Source: Pseudogymnoascus destructans (taxonomy: Eukaryota > Ascomycota > Leotiomycetes > Thelebolales > Thelebolaceae). Taken from it: a DNA stretch of 64,000 nt. The stretch is taken from the NCBI RefSeq assembly GCF_001641265.1, contig NW_020167531.1, positions 248,001 to 312,000 on the forward strand, given 5' to 3'. The translations under genes and the position numbers were made by a program. Below the pieces are notes generated by a model. It searched no databases and was not told the origin of the DNA. It was given only the letters and a program-made list of their open reading frames with translations. Numbering within the stretch: position 1 is the stretch's first letter; each line of letters opens with the position of its first letter. Shown here piece by piece: positions 52,321 through 63,127 of this stretch.

Positions 52321-54170
52321 CATGTATAGCGAAAGCGCCAAACAAGCGAAAGCGCCAAAATTATCTACCCTCACGACAAACATTGCGATAAATCTACCAC
52401 AACATTAGAAATCAATTGAAACTACTCGGAGTCCTCTTCCTCAGAGGTGTCTATTACAATCTGACACGTGCGCGCATTGTGCCCAGTCTCACCACACTTG
52501 CCACAGCGACGGGCACGGGTTTCTTCCCTTGGCTTCCGACCACGGCTTGCCCTTATTTCCTGCTCTACCTGCTGCACAACATCCCTCTCATCCTGTAGCT
52601 CTTGCGCCCCTTGTTGACTAAGTGATCCTCCTTGCTGTAGTCGTGTTTTCCTAGCTCTCCGGCGCTTGCTTAGTACTTCATTTGCCTGTCGTAGGTTTTG
52701 GTTCTCTCCCTTTAGCAGTGCTAATTGATGCATTATTTGCGATGCACCCTTTGTAAACTGGTCAACAGCTGCATAGATTGAGGTTGGAGAGCTATTTTGA
52801 TGGCGTGAAATCCGAGTTTTAATAAATGTAGACTGTGACATAGCTTCAATTGGGTTGTTTGGTGTCTGAGAAACCCAAGGTTGAGCAGTACCTGGGCGGG
52901 AGCTTGGAGGCGTTGGTGTCCTTAACTTAAGATCAAGTGTAGATATCACTCTCTCAGGGTCAAATGGAAGAAGCCCTGCCCCTCGGAACCCGCCTCAAAT
53001 GTTACTTTCCGTCATTGTAGTGTTAAATGCAGCGTGGAAGGCAGGAAAGAAGTCATCCTTTGTAATATGAGAAATATGAGCCTGCATCATATCTTCAATT
53101 TGCCGACCATAGGCCTGCTTTAACGGGCCGAAACAGCCAACATCAAGTGGCTGGAGTAGATGAGAAGAGTGAGCAGGCATACAAAGCGTAATAATGTTGT
53201 GTTCCTTGCAGTACTCCTCAAACTCATCTGAGTGGTGGCTCTCATGACCATCAAGGACTAACAAGCGATAACCACCAACACTCCGGGCCTTTGTATGCTT
53301 CTCAAAGTGCTGAATCCAATCCATGCCTCTCTCGTTTGTAGTCCAGCCATTTTCAGTAACAGAAATCACCCAATCGCTTGAAAATCCACTATTCTCATAC
53401 CAAGATGTAAGGTGGTTTTTGCCTGCAACAATGATAAATGGTGGTACTGCCCAACCTTGAGAACTAACGCCTTGGATTACTGTAACCCATTCCCGATTAC
53501 CAGGCTGTACCTTCTTTGCTTTTGCCCGCCCGTCTGAGCTTGTTACAACCATAGCAGTTGAGATAACGCCCATCATAAACCCAGTCTCATCAAAGTTGTA
53601 GATATCTGCTTCATCGATACCATATTTCGCAATTGTGTTACGCACAAGCTCAAACCAGCCATTAATAACTTCTGGATCTTCGCACTTAGCCCTCTGGTAG
53701 TCGTATTTGCGCTGAAAGCGTGTCTGGAGCTCTACACGCCGCTTAACAAAGTTTGAAGCCCAACGCGACCCAACGCGTGACGCGTCGCGTGTTGCAAGTA
53801 GTCGACTTGCCATATCTTCAACAACAGACAGCCGAGGAGGAAACCCTTTGGCAGCTAGGTCGAGTATATACTGAACAAGGACGGACTCCTCTAGGTTAGT
53901 TAATTTCCGTGAGTTGGCTTGGATATCGCGTCGTGAAGGTACACCTTCTAGACGACGACCTAGCTTGCGGTGGTCCACAGAATAGATCCTAGCAGCAACT
54001 CGAAGGCGTAACTTTGGGTCGCTTTGCATAGCCTGGATAGCTAGCACTAATTGGCTTTCATCGTTTTTATGGGGCATGTTTTGTTGTTGAGGAATTTAAC
54101 ATTTAGTTGGGGGGTTTGGTCACCGCATCATTTTGGCGCTTTCGCTTGTTTGGCGCTTTCGCTATACATG
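52321..54170 (-). mobile_element. Pogo/Fot1-type DNA transposon, nearly intact
   Basis: 1,850 bp, flanked by TA (52319-52320 and 54171-54172). Terminal inverted repeats of about 45 bp begin CATGTATAGCGAAAGCGCCA and contain two direct copies of GCGAAAGCGCCAAA. One transposase gene fills the element. Relics of the same family occur at 8816-9233 and 14948-15036. Confidence 0.93.
52422..54077 (-). pseudogene. Pogo/Fot1-type transposase with one in-frame stop
   Basis: From ATG 54077 the frame runs with a helix-turn-helix (LRLRVAARIYSVDHRKLGRR), a CENP-B-type region (GSRWASNFVKRRVELQTRFQ), and the DDE_1 core with acidic positions in IYNFDETGFMMGV, LLVLDGHESHHSDEF and LQPLDVGCFGPLKQAYG. A single TGA at 52995-52997 interrupts it just after the core (TESNI), in a context where CGA is likely (C-to-T). 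The same frame continues without any other break through GFRGAGLLPFDPERV and a coiled coil (GENQNLRQANEVLSKRRRA) to a CCHC zinc knuckle (CGKCGETGHNARTC), ending at 52422. Only this one stop separates it from a full 551-residue frame. Readthrough is possible but unproven. Confidence 0.88.
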
Positions 54171-54634
54171 TACGTTATGGAACTTATTGTTTACTGCCGC
54201 TATGGCTCTTTTCAAATTTATTTAATCAAGCGCTATACTAATATTAATACAATTGCCCGCGGACTTTCAAGAATGCTCAAATAATTCCAGCTGACCAGCT
54301 CTAAAAGCAACGTGGCGTGGCTTCTTCTCATATTGTCTCACTCGCGCCACAACCCATCACTAATCGTACATCGCGACGGGTGGGTGCGAATATGAGTGAG
54401 TGCCACGTAGGAAAGAATGTTCCGATCCCATATCCCAATAATTTCTTCACTTGCCTACCCCGCCCTCTTCCCCGCGCCTAAGTGACGGTACTGAAGCCAT
54501 GACCCCGCTGGTGCCTGGCAGTGAGATGAACTCCAAGGGCACCTATAAAGCACATCTCATGGCATAGAAGCCAACTGAAGAGTGAACGGCTATAGGAGCC
54601 GATATAGATGCAATGCGTCTTAAACACTTCACTC
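54171..54634. other. Intergenic, no gene seen
   Basis: About 460 bp between the pogo element and the Pal1 stop codon. Nothing recognised. Confidence 0.5.
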
Positions 54635-55817
54635 TTAAGTGGGCTTCTTGTTCTTTCTCAAGCTGCCGAAGCGGCGTTTGATACCATCACCGAATTTGCG
54701 CCCCATAGAGCTGCTTGGTCTCCCGTTTCTCCCAAACTCTGGATACCTCGCAGCATCTGATGGCGAGCCCTCTTGCTCGGGGCCAACCCCACTGATACTT
54801 CGCTGACGAGACGATGGCCTTGCCCTGGGTGTTGGTTGCATTTCGTAGACAAAGTTGTCCTCCGAGGCAATCCTCCTATGCCCACGCCTCTTGTCCCGTG
54901 CTGCGTCGGCAGAAAATGACGGCTCGCCCTTTCCTTTATAATCTTCTGGTAAGTACTTCTAGTCTCATCGTTAGGAATCATATCTGGTATGTACGTTAAA
55001 GTGAAGTAGACTTACTACTCCGTCCCATCTTTTATAAGCCCCGCCGGGTGCGTCAGAGTCCCTCATCAAGTCGTCACCCTCGGTGTAGTCCATGACCTGC
55101 CCAGAAGCGAGTCGTCCCCCAGCAGGCACAATGCCAACCCCCTGCAATGGAACGTGCCTGCTAAGCGCATCTTGGATGTTCTCCTGGGGAGTAGCTTTCA
55201 ATGCCTCTGCATTTGATGCACGAACTGCGTCGATAGGACTCTGGTACTTGCTCGTGTTCCTTGCGAGGAGAGTTGCATCGTAAGGCCCCTCATGATGATA
55301 GAGCTGGTCCATGGAAGCATCCAAGCTATCGATAAGGTCTGCTTGAGGGAGATGCTTTTTCTTCAGATGTGGCGCTTGACTGGCCAACTTATTCTGTTTC
55401 CTAATCACATCCAGAGGTCGGTGGGACACATCTCCTGGATACCTCTGGCTCAGGGAGCCGTGGCGTTGTCTTGGAGGCCCCCTCGGGAGTGGTTTGTCGT
55501 TGAGCCCCTGACCTCCCTGCGGTTTCTGGGTGACGTCTATGAGGGGTTGGGTACCACGAAATGGGTTCCTCGACGACAACTTTGACTGAGATGACCTCGT
55601 AGAGGCCGGAGGAGTTGGCGTGAGCTTCTTGTCTAACGTGGACCCAAAGTGAGTCCCAGGACCCGTGAGTTGGCTGGGCTCTGGAGCCGTGAGAGGGTCA
55701 AGGAGATACCTCGATGCCTGGAATAGACATTGTCAGCGACTCTTGCCAGCAAAACTATCATCTGCAACCACAGAAGGAGACGCTTACCCAGTCTTTATCT
55801 TCAGATGTACTACCCAT
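54635..55817 (-). CDS. Pal1-family cell morphology protein, 351 aa
   Basis: Pal1 proteins sit at the cell cortex and endocytic sites and help to set cell shape. Exons 55817-55788, 55717-55016, 54958-54635. The first exon encodes only MGSTSEDKDW, then ASRYLLDPLTAPEPSQLTGP. The Pal1 core reads SLSQRYPGDVSHRPLDVIRK, LKKKHLPQADLIDSLD, HHEGPYDATLLARN, ALKATPQENIQDALSRHVPL and YTEGDDLMRDSDAPGGAYKR. The last exon continues KYLPEDYKGKGEPSF and ends in a basic tail (GDGIKRRFGSLRKNKKPT). Without the 57-nt second intron the core would run into a stop; splicing in the annotated way keeps the known WDGVKYLPEDYKGKGEP join. Confidence 0.92.
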
Positions 55818-56517
55818 ATTTGCAGCTCTCCTGATAGTAGAAGCTGATCGGAGTGCTGAACTCAATATGTGATATCGTAGACGATTCGAGTAGAGCTGCC
55901 TATTTCAATGGGGCTGATGGCGCCTCTCACAGGTTTATTGGGTTGGCAGCAACTCTTTTGTAGAGACAGTGAATGGATATTCTAGTTGAATCGAGATGGC
56001 GGAGTCAGAGAGATTATGGAGAGAAATTGGACTTTTTAGGAGTGTCTATACAATATGATATCTGTGAGAATGGGATGGAACGGGGGTGTGACGACGTATT
56101 TAGTTGGGAGCGAGGTAAAAAAGATGTATCCGGCCCTGGCTGGACACCGTCACCGATCCCACTACCCAGCCATGTAACTGTACTTTTACTACCCAAGCTA
56201 GACAGGTATATGTTTGGTGTTGGGCATTGCAAGATGGTACTTTCCATTTTCAACAACCTGATGTCACTCCTGATGTCATTTTTCGGATTCCGGACCAAGA
56301 CCAAGATGTTGGCACGACACGCGTCCCGGCGCACAGTTGATTCTTCCTGCTATTTTTATTCACCCCACCACCCCCACCATAAACCTGATGACGTAATTGA
56401 TGACTAATCATTAAAGGTTCCTTATCGTAGACGTCACAGCCCCTAACGCAGCCTTATCGCGATGAAGCTTACTGTTTTTGGACAGCTCCCAAGGGCCGAG
56501 ACATTCTCCATCACTAA
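55818..56517. promoter_or_regulatory. Divergent promoter, Pal1 and Usb1
   Basis: About 700 bp between outward-facing genes. No specific site named. Confidence 0.45.
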
Positions 56518-57653
56518 ATGGCTCTCGTCGACTATAGCTCCTCCAGCGACGATGAAGAACCTCAGGATGAAGAAGATAGTTCCGCAGCTGACAAAGAGGG
56601 AAAGCCAACAACAGCAGTCCCGTCGACAAACACTCCAGCCACCCTCAAACCTCGAAATACCCTAAAACGGAAACACGAAGCTACGCCCCCCTCCCTCCCC
56701 CCCTTACCCTCCCGCTTCCTCGACCTCTACGCCTCCAACGCCCGTGCCAGCGCCCACGACGACCCCTCCCTCCACGGAGGGCGCAAACGCACCACGCCCC
56801 ATGTCCAAGGCAACTGGCCAACCCACCTCTACATCGAGTGTAACCCCTCCCATTCCCATTATATGCAAACTGCATTCTAACAACCGCAGGGTATCCGAAT
56901 CCCGCCGAGCATAAGCTTCTCACATCGCTCGTTGATTCGTTCCGCGGCCAGTCCCGATACGGGACTCAATACGATGGAGATCTGGACGTCCAGTCCCTCC
57001 TTACCAGTGACCTCGGCTCCCCTCTCCCGCTGCATATCAGTCTGTCCCGCCCCATTGGGTTCAGCACAGCCACAAAAGACGCGTTTCTCTCTTCTATCCA
57101 AACAGCTATCTCAAATAGCGATATCCATCCGTGAGCTCCCCCTTCCATTGTGAGATACCTGATCACATGACTAACTACATCTAGTTTTCCCATCACATTC
57201 AATGGCTGCGATTGGGCGTCTAACTACGAAGGGACGCGCTGGTTTCTGGCTCTACGAGTTTCAAAACCGCTACAGGATAACTTGAACAAGCTACTACGAG
57301 TATGCAACGGCACCGTCCAGTCACATGGCCAGCCTCCCCTGTACGCTTCCGCCGTGTCTCCTGACCCCAATACAACGGGGCAAAGCAAACTACCACCACA
57401 ACCACCATCAAGCTCACCTTCCCCAAAAAAGGACCTCTCATCCTCCTTTCATATCAGCATAGCATGGGCTCTCACCGTCCCGCCAAAGACAGCTGGTAGC
57501 TGGCAACCACCCGCTGCTTCTGAAATTGAGAAACTAAATTCCGCATCCACACCAATTGTGGCTTCGGAGATCAAGGCTAAGATCGGTAATGTTGTAACGA
57601 GTATACCCCTATCCGTAGATAGAGAGGAGAGAAAGGGGCTTTTTGGGATATAA
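56518..57653 (+). CDS. USB1: Usb1-type U6 snRNA phosphodiesterase, 343 aa
   Basis: Trims the 3' end of U6 snRNA in the nucleus. Exons 56518-56839, 56890-57130, 57185-57653. The N-terminus is acidic and disordered (SSSSDDEEPQDEEDSS). The 2H phosphoesterase fold follows: HVQGNWPTHLYIEWYPNP, the first catalytic motif in PLHISLSRPIGF (HIS), then FNGCDWASNYEGTRWFLALR and the second motif in SSSFHISIAWAL (HIS). Both His-x-Ser motifs are present. A Pro/Ser-rich insert precedes the second motif. The end KIGNVVTSIPL matches the family. Splicing keeps all blocks in frame. Confidence 0.92.
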
Positions 57654-57681
57654 ATTGAGTAAATAGACCTTAATATGAAAA

Positions 57682-58527
57682 TTATACTTCCAAGCCTCTA
57701 GCCCACCGCTCCTGAGCTTCTTCCTGAACTTTACCTCTGACAGTGCCCGTAGACGGGGCATTTATGTACTCGTCTGCCTCATAGTTCTTGCCAAAAACAC
57801 AGGGCTCCTCTTCCGGCTGATGCTGCCCACAGAGACTGTCTTACCAGCAGAGATGATTTCTGCGACCTCGTTCTTTTTCTATGACGGCCGCACCCGGTCC
57901 CATCGAGTTCTTTTGGGGCTTCAGGTGTCTTATGGAATCGTTGTGCCGGTTAAGTTTATATTGATTGGGGCAGGCAATAACGCAATATGACAATAAAACT
58001 CCGGAATATCAGCCGTAGGCGCCTTCGGATGGTGTTGCGTTAATGTTTTTCAAGATCATCCTGGTCAGTAACGTTGCAGGAAAAGTTGCAAATTTGGCAA
58101 CGAAATTCGCCCGAAGCACTAGCCATAGCCATCTCTCGAAGGTGGCGCTTGGTAAGATTATGCCTTCTGAGATCGGGAAGCCGGGGAAAAGCATTATTAC
58201 ACATCACACAGTAGTATTTCTTCCGCTCTATCGGACTCGCCTAATCCTGTCGGCATTGTCCTTCTTATATTCAGTGTTGCGCAGTGTTGCTCTTAATGCG
58301 CTCAGCCCGGATGCGCTGATACCGTTCCATGCTATGAATCTTGTTGTAAGCTTTGTTGTAAGCGCTTTTCTTCGCTTTCGCATCTGAGGCAGCGGCCTCG
58401 AGCTCCTCAGCCGACAGGCCAAGATTCCAGGTGTGTCTTCATTAAGAGGGCTGTGGCTACAGAGGGACGAACAGGTCTTGATGCCGTCAATGGTCTTATA
58501 GGTGCCCTTTGCCTTGAAGGCCGCCAT
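57682..58527 (-). pseudogene. Decayed multi-C2H2 zinc-finger gene
   Basis: Scattered through three frames on the minus strand are parts of C2H2 fingers: YYCVMCNNAFPRLPDLRRHN with TKRH, FRCQICNFSCNVTDQDDLEK with a His followed by a stop, and CVIACPNQYKLNRHNDSIRH. Start-like sequence MAAFKAKGTYKTIDGIKTC lies at 58527, and the C-terminus (NYEADEYINAPSTGTVRGKV, ARGLEV) at 57682. Between them are at least four frame changes or stops (for example CW followed by TAA). I infer a former transcription-factor-like gene; no intact open frame remains. Confidence 0.55.
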
Positions 58528-59750
58528 ACTCAAAAGATTCCAGCGGCCAAGGGTGACACGAAGTCATGCCATAATCGCTCTTTTTCGATCGTACAGCCCA
58601 GAATAAAAACGTAAAGTCTGCCTCGAACGCGAGAAAGAGAAATCGGAGCTTTGCAAATTTTGTCACATGCGGAATTTAAGACCAGACTAACAGGCCACTG
58701 TGGGAGATGGTGTAGCCCGTTCGTATGGCGTCTCCAGAGAAAACGAGGAAGAAAAAAACTGGACCGACAGTGGGCGTATGAATTCAACCGCTTACGAACG
58801 CCACCCATAGTATCAGTACCTGATCCAGTATAGATTTGGGGCTGGGCGTCTGGTTTCTCAAAGCTCAATAACATAAATTCCCCATTGGCCTTTCGGCGCC
58901 GCAGGGAGGCTCTGGAAAAATTGAGTAAAGGGGGTGCAGCCCCTTTCACGGTCTCCGGAGACCATTGCAGAACTCGAGAGAGAGAGAGAGGAAATCGTTT
59001 CGGATAACGCAGTTTCATCTGGGAAGTACAGTCTGTATATGTAACGAGTGCTCTTCGTAGGGACAGCAAGACACTTCCATGTAATCACCCTCAACAGCTG
59101 TAGCATCTCCGGCTCGTTAGCCATCGTGCCCAGAGTAGTCGTAAAAAAACACACACACGAGAGCAGTAGGGGTAAAACACAGAGCAGTCGCAAAGTAAAA
59201 GGAGCAGCAGAAAGGATGCAGATCTGCACAGTAGACACAGGACAACGGAAAAGAAACAGGAAACAAACTCATTTCTCGAGATGACACACTCGCGGGTGTC
59301 GCACTGCGAGGAAGGCGCACCCTATCCTCACTCGAAAAGGAAAGAGCGCGGTCACCCTTCTATCTAGGAGGGAAGGAGCAAAATAAATAAGCGGTATCAA
59401 TCAAAGATAACCGGCAAGAAAAATATACACATTACCAACTTGAAGAGTGAGTTGCGCCTAGTATCCTATTATTAGTCCCAGTCACATTGGCATTGTAGCG
59501 ATTATCTCACGAGTATTTCTGAGTCAATAATGATATATTCTCTAGAAAATATAAGACTTTAAGGCTGGGGCTGTTGAAGCTTCCCAGGCTGCAACTACTT
59601 CAAAATCACCAGGAAGCAAATCCACTGAAACCAAAGTTGTGCCCTTTGCAAACCTCCCGCATGAGAATTTTGAAACTCAAGTCACCACGCGATAACACCA
59701 TACCAGATGCCGAATAAGGCCCCGAACACCGCCCATAACCCTCCCGTCCG
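58528..59750. other. Intergenic, no gene supported
   Basis: About 1.2 kb. A 179-codon minus frame (58530-59069) shows no domain and overlaps the zinc-finger relic's upstream DNA. A short GA repeat lies near 58979-58991. Nothing is called. Confidence 0.5.
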
Positions 59751-60198
59751 TCATTCCATCCCCAGCATAGCCCGGAGTCGAGCATTCTCCTCTTCCATCT
59801 CCAACGCATCGCGGCTCAACTTCTCAATTATCTCTTCGCGAACCCCCACAACTTCTTCGATTTCCCGCTGCGAGCTCTGGACAAGGTTCTGCAGACTCCT
59901 ACCTCTTGCTGTGCTCTCATCCCCCGAGCCTGGCCTCGCGGTTCAACACAACTTTCCGTGCTGCCGGAAGCTTCTGCATCCCGATTTCCTTGCCACTAAC
60001 CTTTCGAAGGTCAAATTCGTTCCGTTCGTTGAGCATCCCAGCCGCCATGCTCTGCATAAGGGAAAATTCGTTCATGACGGGACTTATCTTGGGATCCCTC
60101 ACGACAAACTTTCCAGTGCGCGAGTCCCGGTCTGGGAGGAACTCTTTCTGGGCCCGTTCATATATGTTCCGGCCCAACCGTGAACTGAGCTGGTTCAT
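59751..60198 (-). CDS. Small hypothetical protein with C-terminal coiled coil, probable one-base shift
   Basis: From ATG 60198 the minus strand reads MNQLSSRLGRNIYERAQKEF, RDSRTGKFVVRDPKISPV, MNEFSLMQSMAAGML and stops after NREARLGG. One base away, the next frame continues DESTARGRSLQNLVQSSQRE and a strong coiled coil (IEEVVGVREEIIEKLSRDAL) ending RAMLGME at 59751. Reading four instead of five C in the run 59921-59925 joins the two into a 148-residue protein. Family unknown. Its right edge lies beside transposon remains, with a repeated CGGCCCAACCGT motif at about 60170 and 60210. Confidence 0.5.
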
Positions 60199-60239
60199 GA
60201 ACTGGCCGGCCCAACCGTAAACTCAGCCCAACCCAAACT

Positions 60240-60894
60240 TAGCCTAATAAGTAGTGTAGATAGTATCGTAGAATATTTAAATCCTATATCCTACATTAAT
60301 ATTATGGCTACTATTGCTTCAATTAACCCGTTTCCAAACGGTACTGCTTTTGAAGCCTATATAAGCATCTCTACTTACTACGATCGAGAGCAATTCTCAC
60401 CTGAAAAATGGCACCGTATACGCACTATACCATACAACCTAGCAGCCTTTTTACATTTACGATAGAGAGAGTATAAACCTTAAAAGACGTACACAATCTA
60501 GCTTTAAGCTTATTAATAATAACCTATATAAACAGAGCGATACACGACATCTACAGCCTCGATATGTTGTACTAAAAGCAGAGATGTTTGATGTTATTAC
60601 AAGAGCACCTAAAGCTCCCACATTCAGGTTGTATAAGGTGGCCTACCATTAAGCAGCAATACTATGGAATAAAGCGAGAGGATGTTGAATTTATACTTAA
60701 ACGGTGTAAGAATTGCACACTAAATCGATCAAATACAACAAAAGCTCCATTAGTCCCTATTATAAGTGGACGAGCGTAGGAGAGGGTTTAAATCGACCTA
60801 ATTGATATGCGCCACAAGCCTTTAAGGACAATATAAGTGGATTCTATATATGAAGGATCACTTCTCAAAATATACACAGCTATATTGTCATACT
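60240..60894 (+). pseudogene. Integrase-like fragment of a retroelement
   Basis: Starting at ATG 60304 (MATIASINPFPNGTAFEAYI) the plus strand has a broken frame with an H2C2-type integrase zinc-binding motif (LQEHLKLPHSGCIRWPTIK, then FILKRCKNCTLN) and, after a stop, IDLIDMRHKP and MRHKP-like plus KDHFSKYTQLY, the start of an integrase core. It is cut at 60894 by the LTR fragment that follows. Confidence 0.65.
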
Positions 60895-61608
60895 TGTAAT
60901 TGTGGGTGCACCAGATGTGAGAATCTAGCCACCCAAGGAAGGGATGATTTTACTAAGACAACACACTGTCTTAGGAAAAAGAGCCAAAGGGTCATAGCTT
61001 AGACTATTCCACAACACAGCAATCAGGTGTATGATATAGTGGAGTGGTTTAGACAAGTTGTAACAAATGTTGAGTCTGAGAACTCAGGCATAAGTCAGAG
61101 GTTAGCACCTCACTGACTTTTCAGAAACAAGGAGTAACAAGATCAATGCTTGGAAGCTTGGAAAAGACATGGAAGTATGTGACAGTCGATTTACTGTATT
61201 GTCTGCTTGCCCTTTCTTAAGGAAAGGGCAAGGAAAGGGCAAGCAGACAATACAGTAAATCGACTATCTCAAATGAATCATAGAGGTTCGTAGGAGCTTT
61301 TAGAGCTATCGTTCATGCTCCTAGGCCTCTAGTTGGTAGAGATATGTCATGTGGTAGTATGAGTGATGTCATGTAATGAATCATAGAGGGTTGTAGAGAT
61401 ATGCTATGTGGTAATATCGGCCCAGTAACTAAGGAGCGATGACGTGTAATGAATCATAGATGGTTGTAGCAATCGTTGAGTAGTATTGCTCTTGTTGTTG
61501 GTGTGATAAGCCAAAATATGTATAGTGACTTGTAGGTTTGAGGAGGAGATTTCCAAGTTTGCTCTTGAGTTTGATAGCAAACTGAGTGCAACGAATGTCA
61601 GTATGACA
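60895..61608. mobile_element. Rearranged copy of the long LTR
   Basis: 714 bp from TGTAATTG to TATGACA, the same family as 15863-16787. About 240 bp of the middle is replaced by an inverted duplication (arms 61184-61216 and 61233-61265). No matching target duplication is present. Confidence 0.85.
61184..61265. repeat. 33-bp perfect inverted duplication inside the LTR copy
   Basis: Arms 61184-61216 and 61233-61265 are perfect reverse complements with a 16-base spacer. The left arm is normal LTR sequence; the right arm is its inverted copy and is followed by LTR sequence from further along, so a fold-back duplication accompanied a deletion. Confidence 0.93.
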
Positions 61609-61610
61609 TA

Positions 61611-62246
61611 GTACTAGTCGATTCCAGCCTCTTGATCAAGGCATTATTCAATCTCTTCAAGCTTATTACCGTCGACAATGGCTCTGTTTTATGCTTGAAT
61701 GTTATAATTCGAATCTGGATCCGATTAAGCAAGCAAGCTTACGACTTTCAATTCGCTGGATCTTACGAGGCTGGGATCAACAAGTTTTACAATCAACTAT
61801 ATACAATTGCTTTCGAAAATCAACACTTCTTACAACTCTAATCACTCTTCCAACCTCAATTACACCGACAGACCTTTCACAACTATACGAAAGCTGGCAA
61901 TATACATGATTCAATGGCTATTTCGAACTTTTTAAATCCTATCGACGAGCAAATCAACAATACAGAAGTTACAACAGATGAGGAGGGTATACTACAGGAG
62001 ATTTTGGATGAGCATCTTAGTGATCCTACTCAAAATGATGAGCAAGAAGAGGAGCCTGAGACTGAAGAGGCTGTTTATTCAGCCTCTGATGCTCGCAATG
62101 CCCTTAAAGTTCTGATTGAGTATACGGAGTGTCAGGATGCTCTCCAAGCCAATCACCTCAGGGCATTAGAGCGTTTGGAGGGTGAAATTGAGGCAATTCA
62201 GCTTAATTCATTGGTTCAGGAGACATTGGATAGGTGGATTACATAA
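61611..62246 (+). pseudogene. C-terminus of a second kind of pogo (Tigger-like) transposase
   Basis: The plus strand reads SRFQPLDQGIIQSLQAYYRR, the third catalytic acid region of a pogo transposase (LDQGII), then MLECYNSNLDPIKQASLRLS, RWILRGWDQQVLQSTIYNCF and DLSQLYESWQYT followed by a stop. A one-base shift later the frame continues MAISNFLNPIDEQ, an acidic stretch, and LKVLIEYTECQDALQANHLR, ending DRWIT at 62246. The first two thirds of the gene are absent, replaced by the LTR. Confidence 0.8.
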
Positions 62247-63127
62247 TACTTGGCATTTCAATATAACGATATTTTCACTTTTACGATATTTACACGTGTC
62301 ACCAATTGTATCGACTTAACGGGAGTTGACTGTAGTAGTGTTGTACCGAAAGTAAAGCAAAGGCCACAGGTATCACAGCACGTACAATCGAAAAACAGGC
62401 TCGTACCACCTTAATCCTACACTTGTTCTATATCAATATGTAGCTACAAATAAGAGTCTATCTACTGCTCCATACGAAGAAGATTGGCCGATATACGGTC
62501 GCTGGCACCAAGAAATGCCACTGAAGCCACGGCGGTGGAGGCGACGCTGCTACGGCCCAATTGGGCGGTGAGCGACAGGGGTGGTTGGGGCCTGAGGCAC
62601 GGCGAAAATCGCCCATCGTGATTTTGGGGTGGTGGAGATCGCCACTTGGTGGCTCCTCTTACTGGCGGAACTTTAATCCGTGGTCCGACCCTCCCGCGCC
62701 TTGAATCTGAATTATCAGATGGTAGGAATGGACACGTTGACGAAAAGTACAGATTAAATTACCCTGGCTTTGTAAACACAACATTTCCGATTTGATTTGT
62801 ATTTATATTTTCCCCATTTTCAATACCATGCCGACCTTTTTATGATTGAGAGTTTGGTTCTGTACTTTTAAGTGACTTCTCGAAAGTTATACCGCATCGA
62901 GCCACGCCCCAAATTCCTGGACCTTAATTGGATTGGAAGCACTTTCTTTAAGATCTTTCGACAAGTTTAAATTGAGGGATCAATAAATATACAACCTGCC
63001 AGTCTGCTAGAAACTTTACAATCTAGAATCCGCCATCTGCATCATTTCCAAGGCTCCGAGCGCTTCACGAGTTCCCAATTGTAAAGGTGCTGGCCTTGTG
63101 TCGCCAGAAGACTTCCCCATCGCCACC
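62247..63127. promoter_or_regulatory. Transposon edge and upstream region of the Ero1 gene
   Basis: About 880 bp. AT-rich DNA after the transposase relic, then a presumed promoter and leader of Ero1. No individual element is claimed. Confidence 0.45.

Noticed and set aside
58530..59069. 179-codon minus-strand frame
   Set aside because: Low coding character, no domain, overlaps intergenic DNA upstream of the zinc-finger relic.
59707..60183. 158-codon plus-strand frame
   Set aside because: It is antisense to the small coiled-coil gene, which has the better codon structure and helix pattern.
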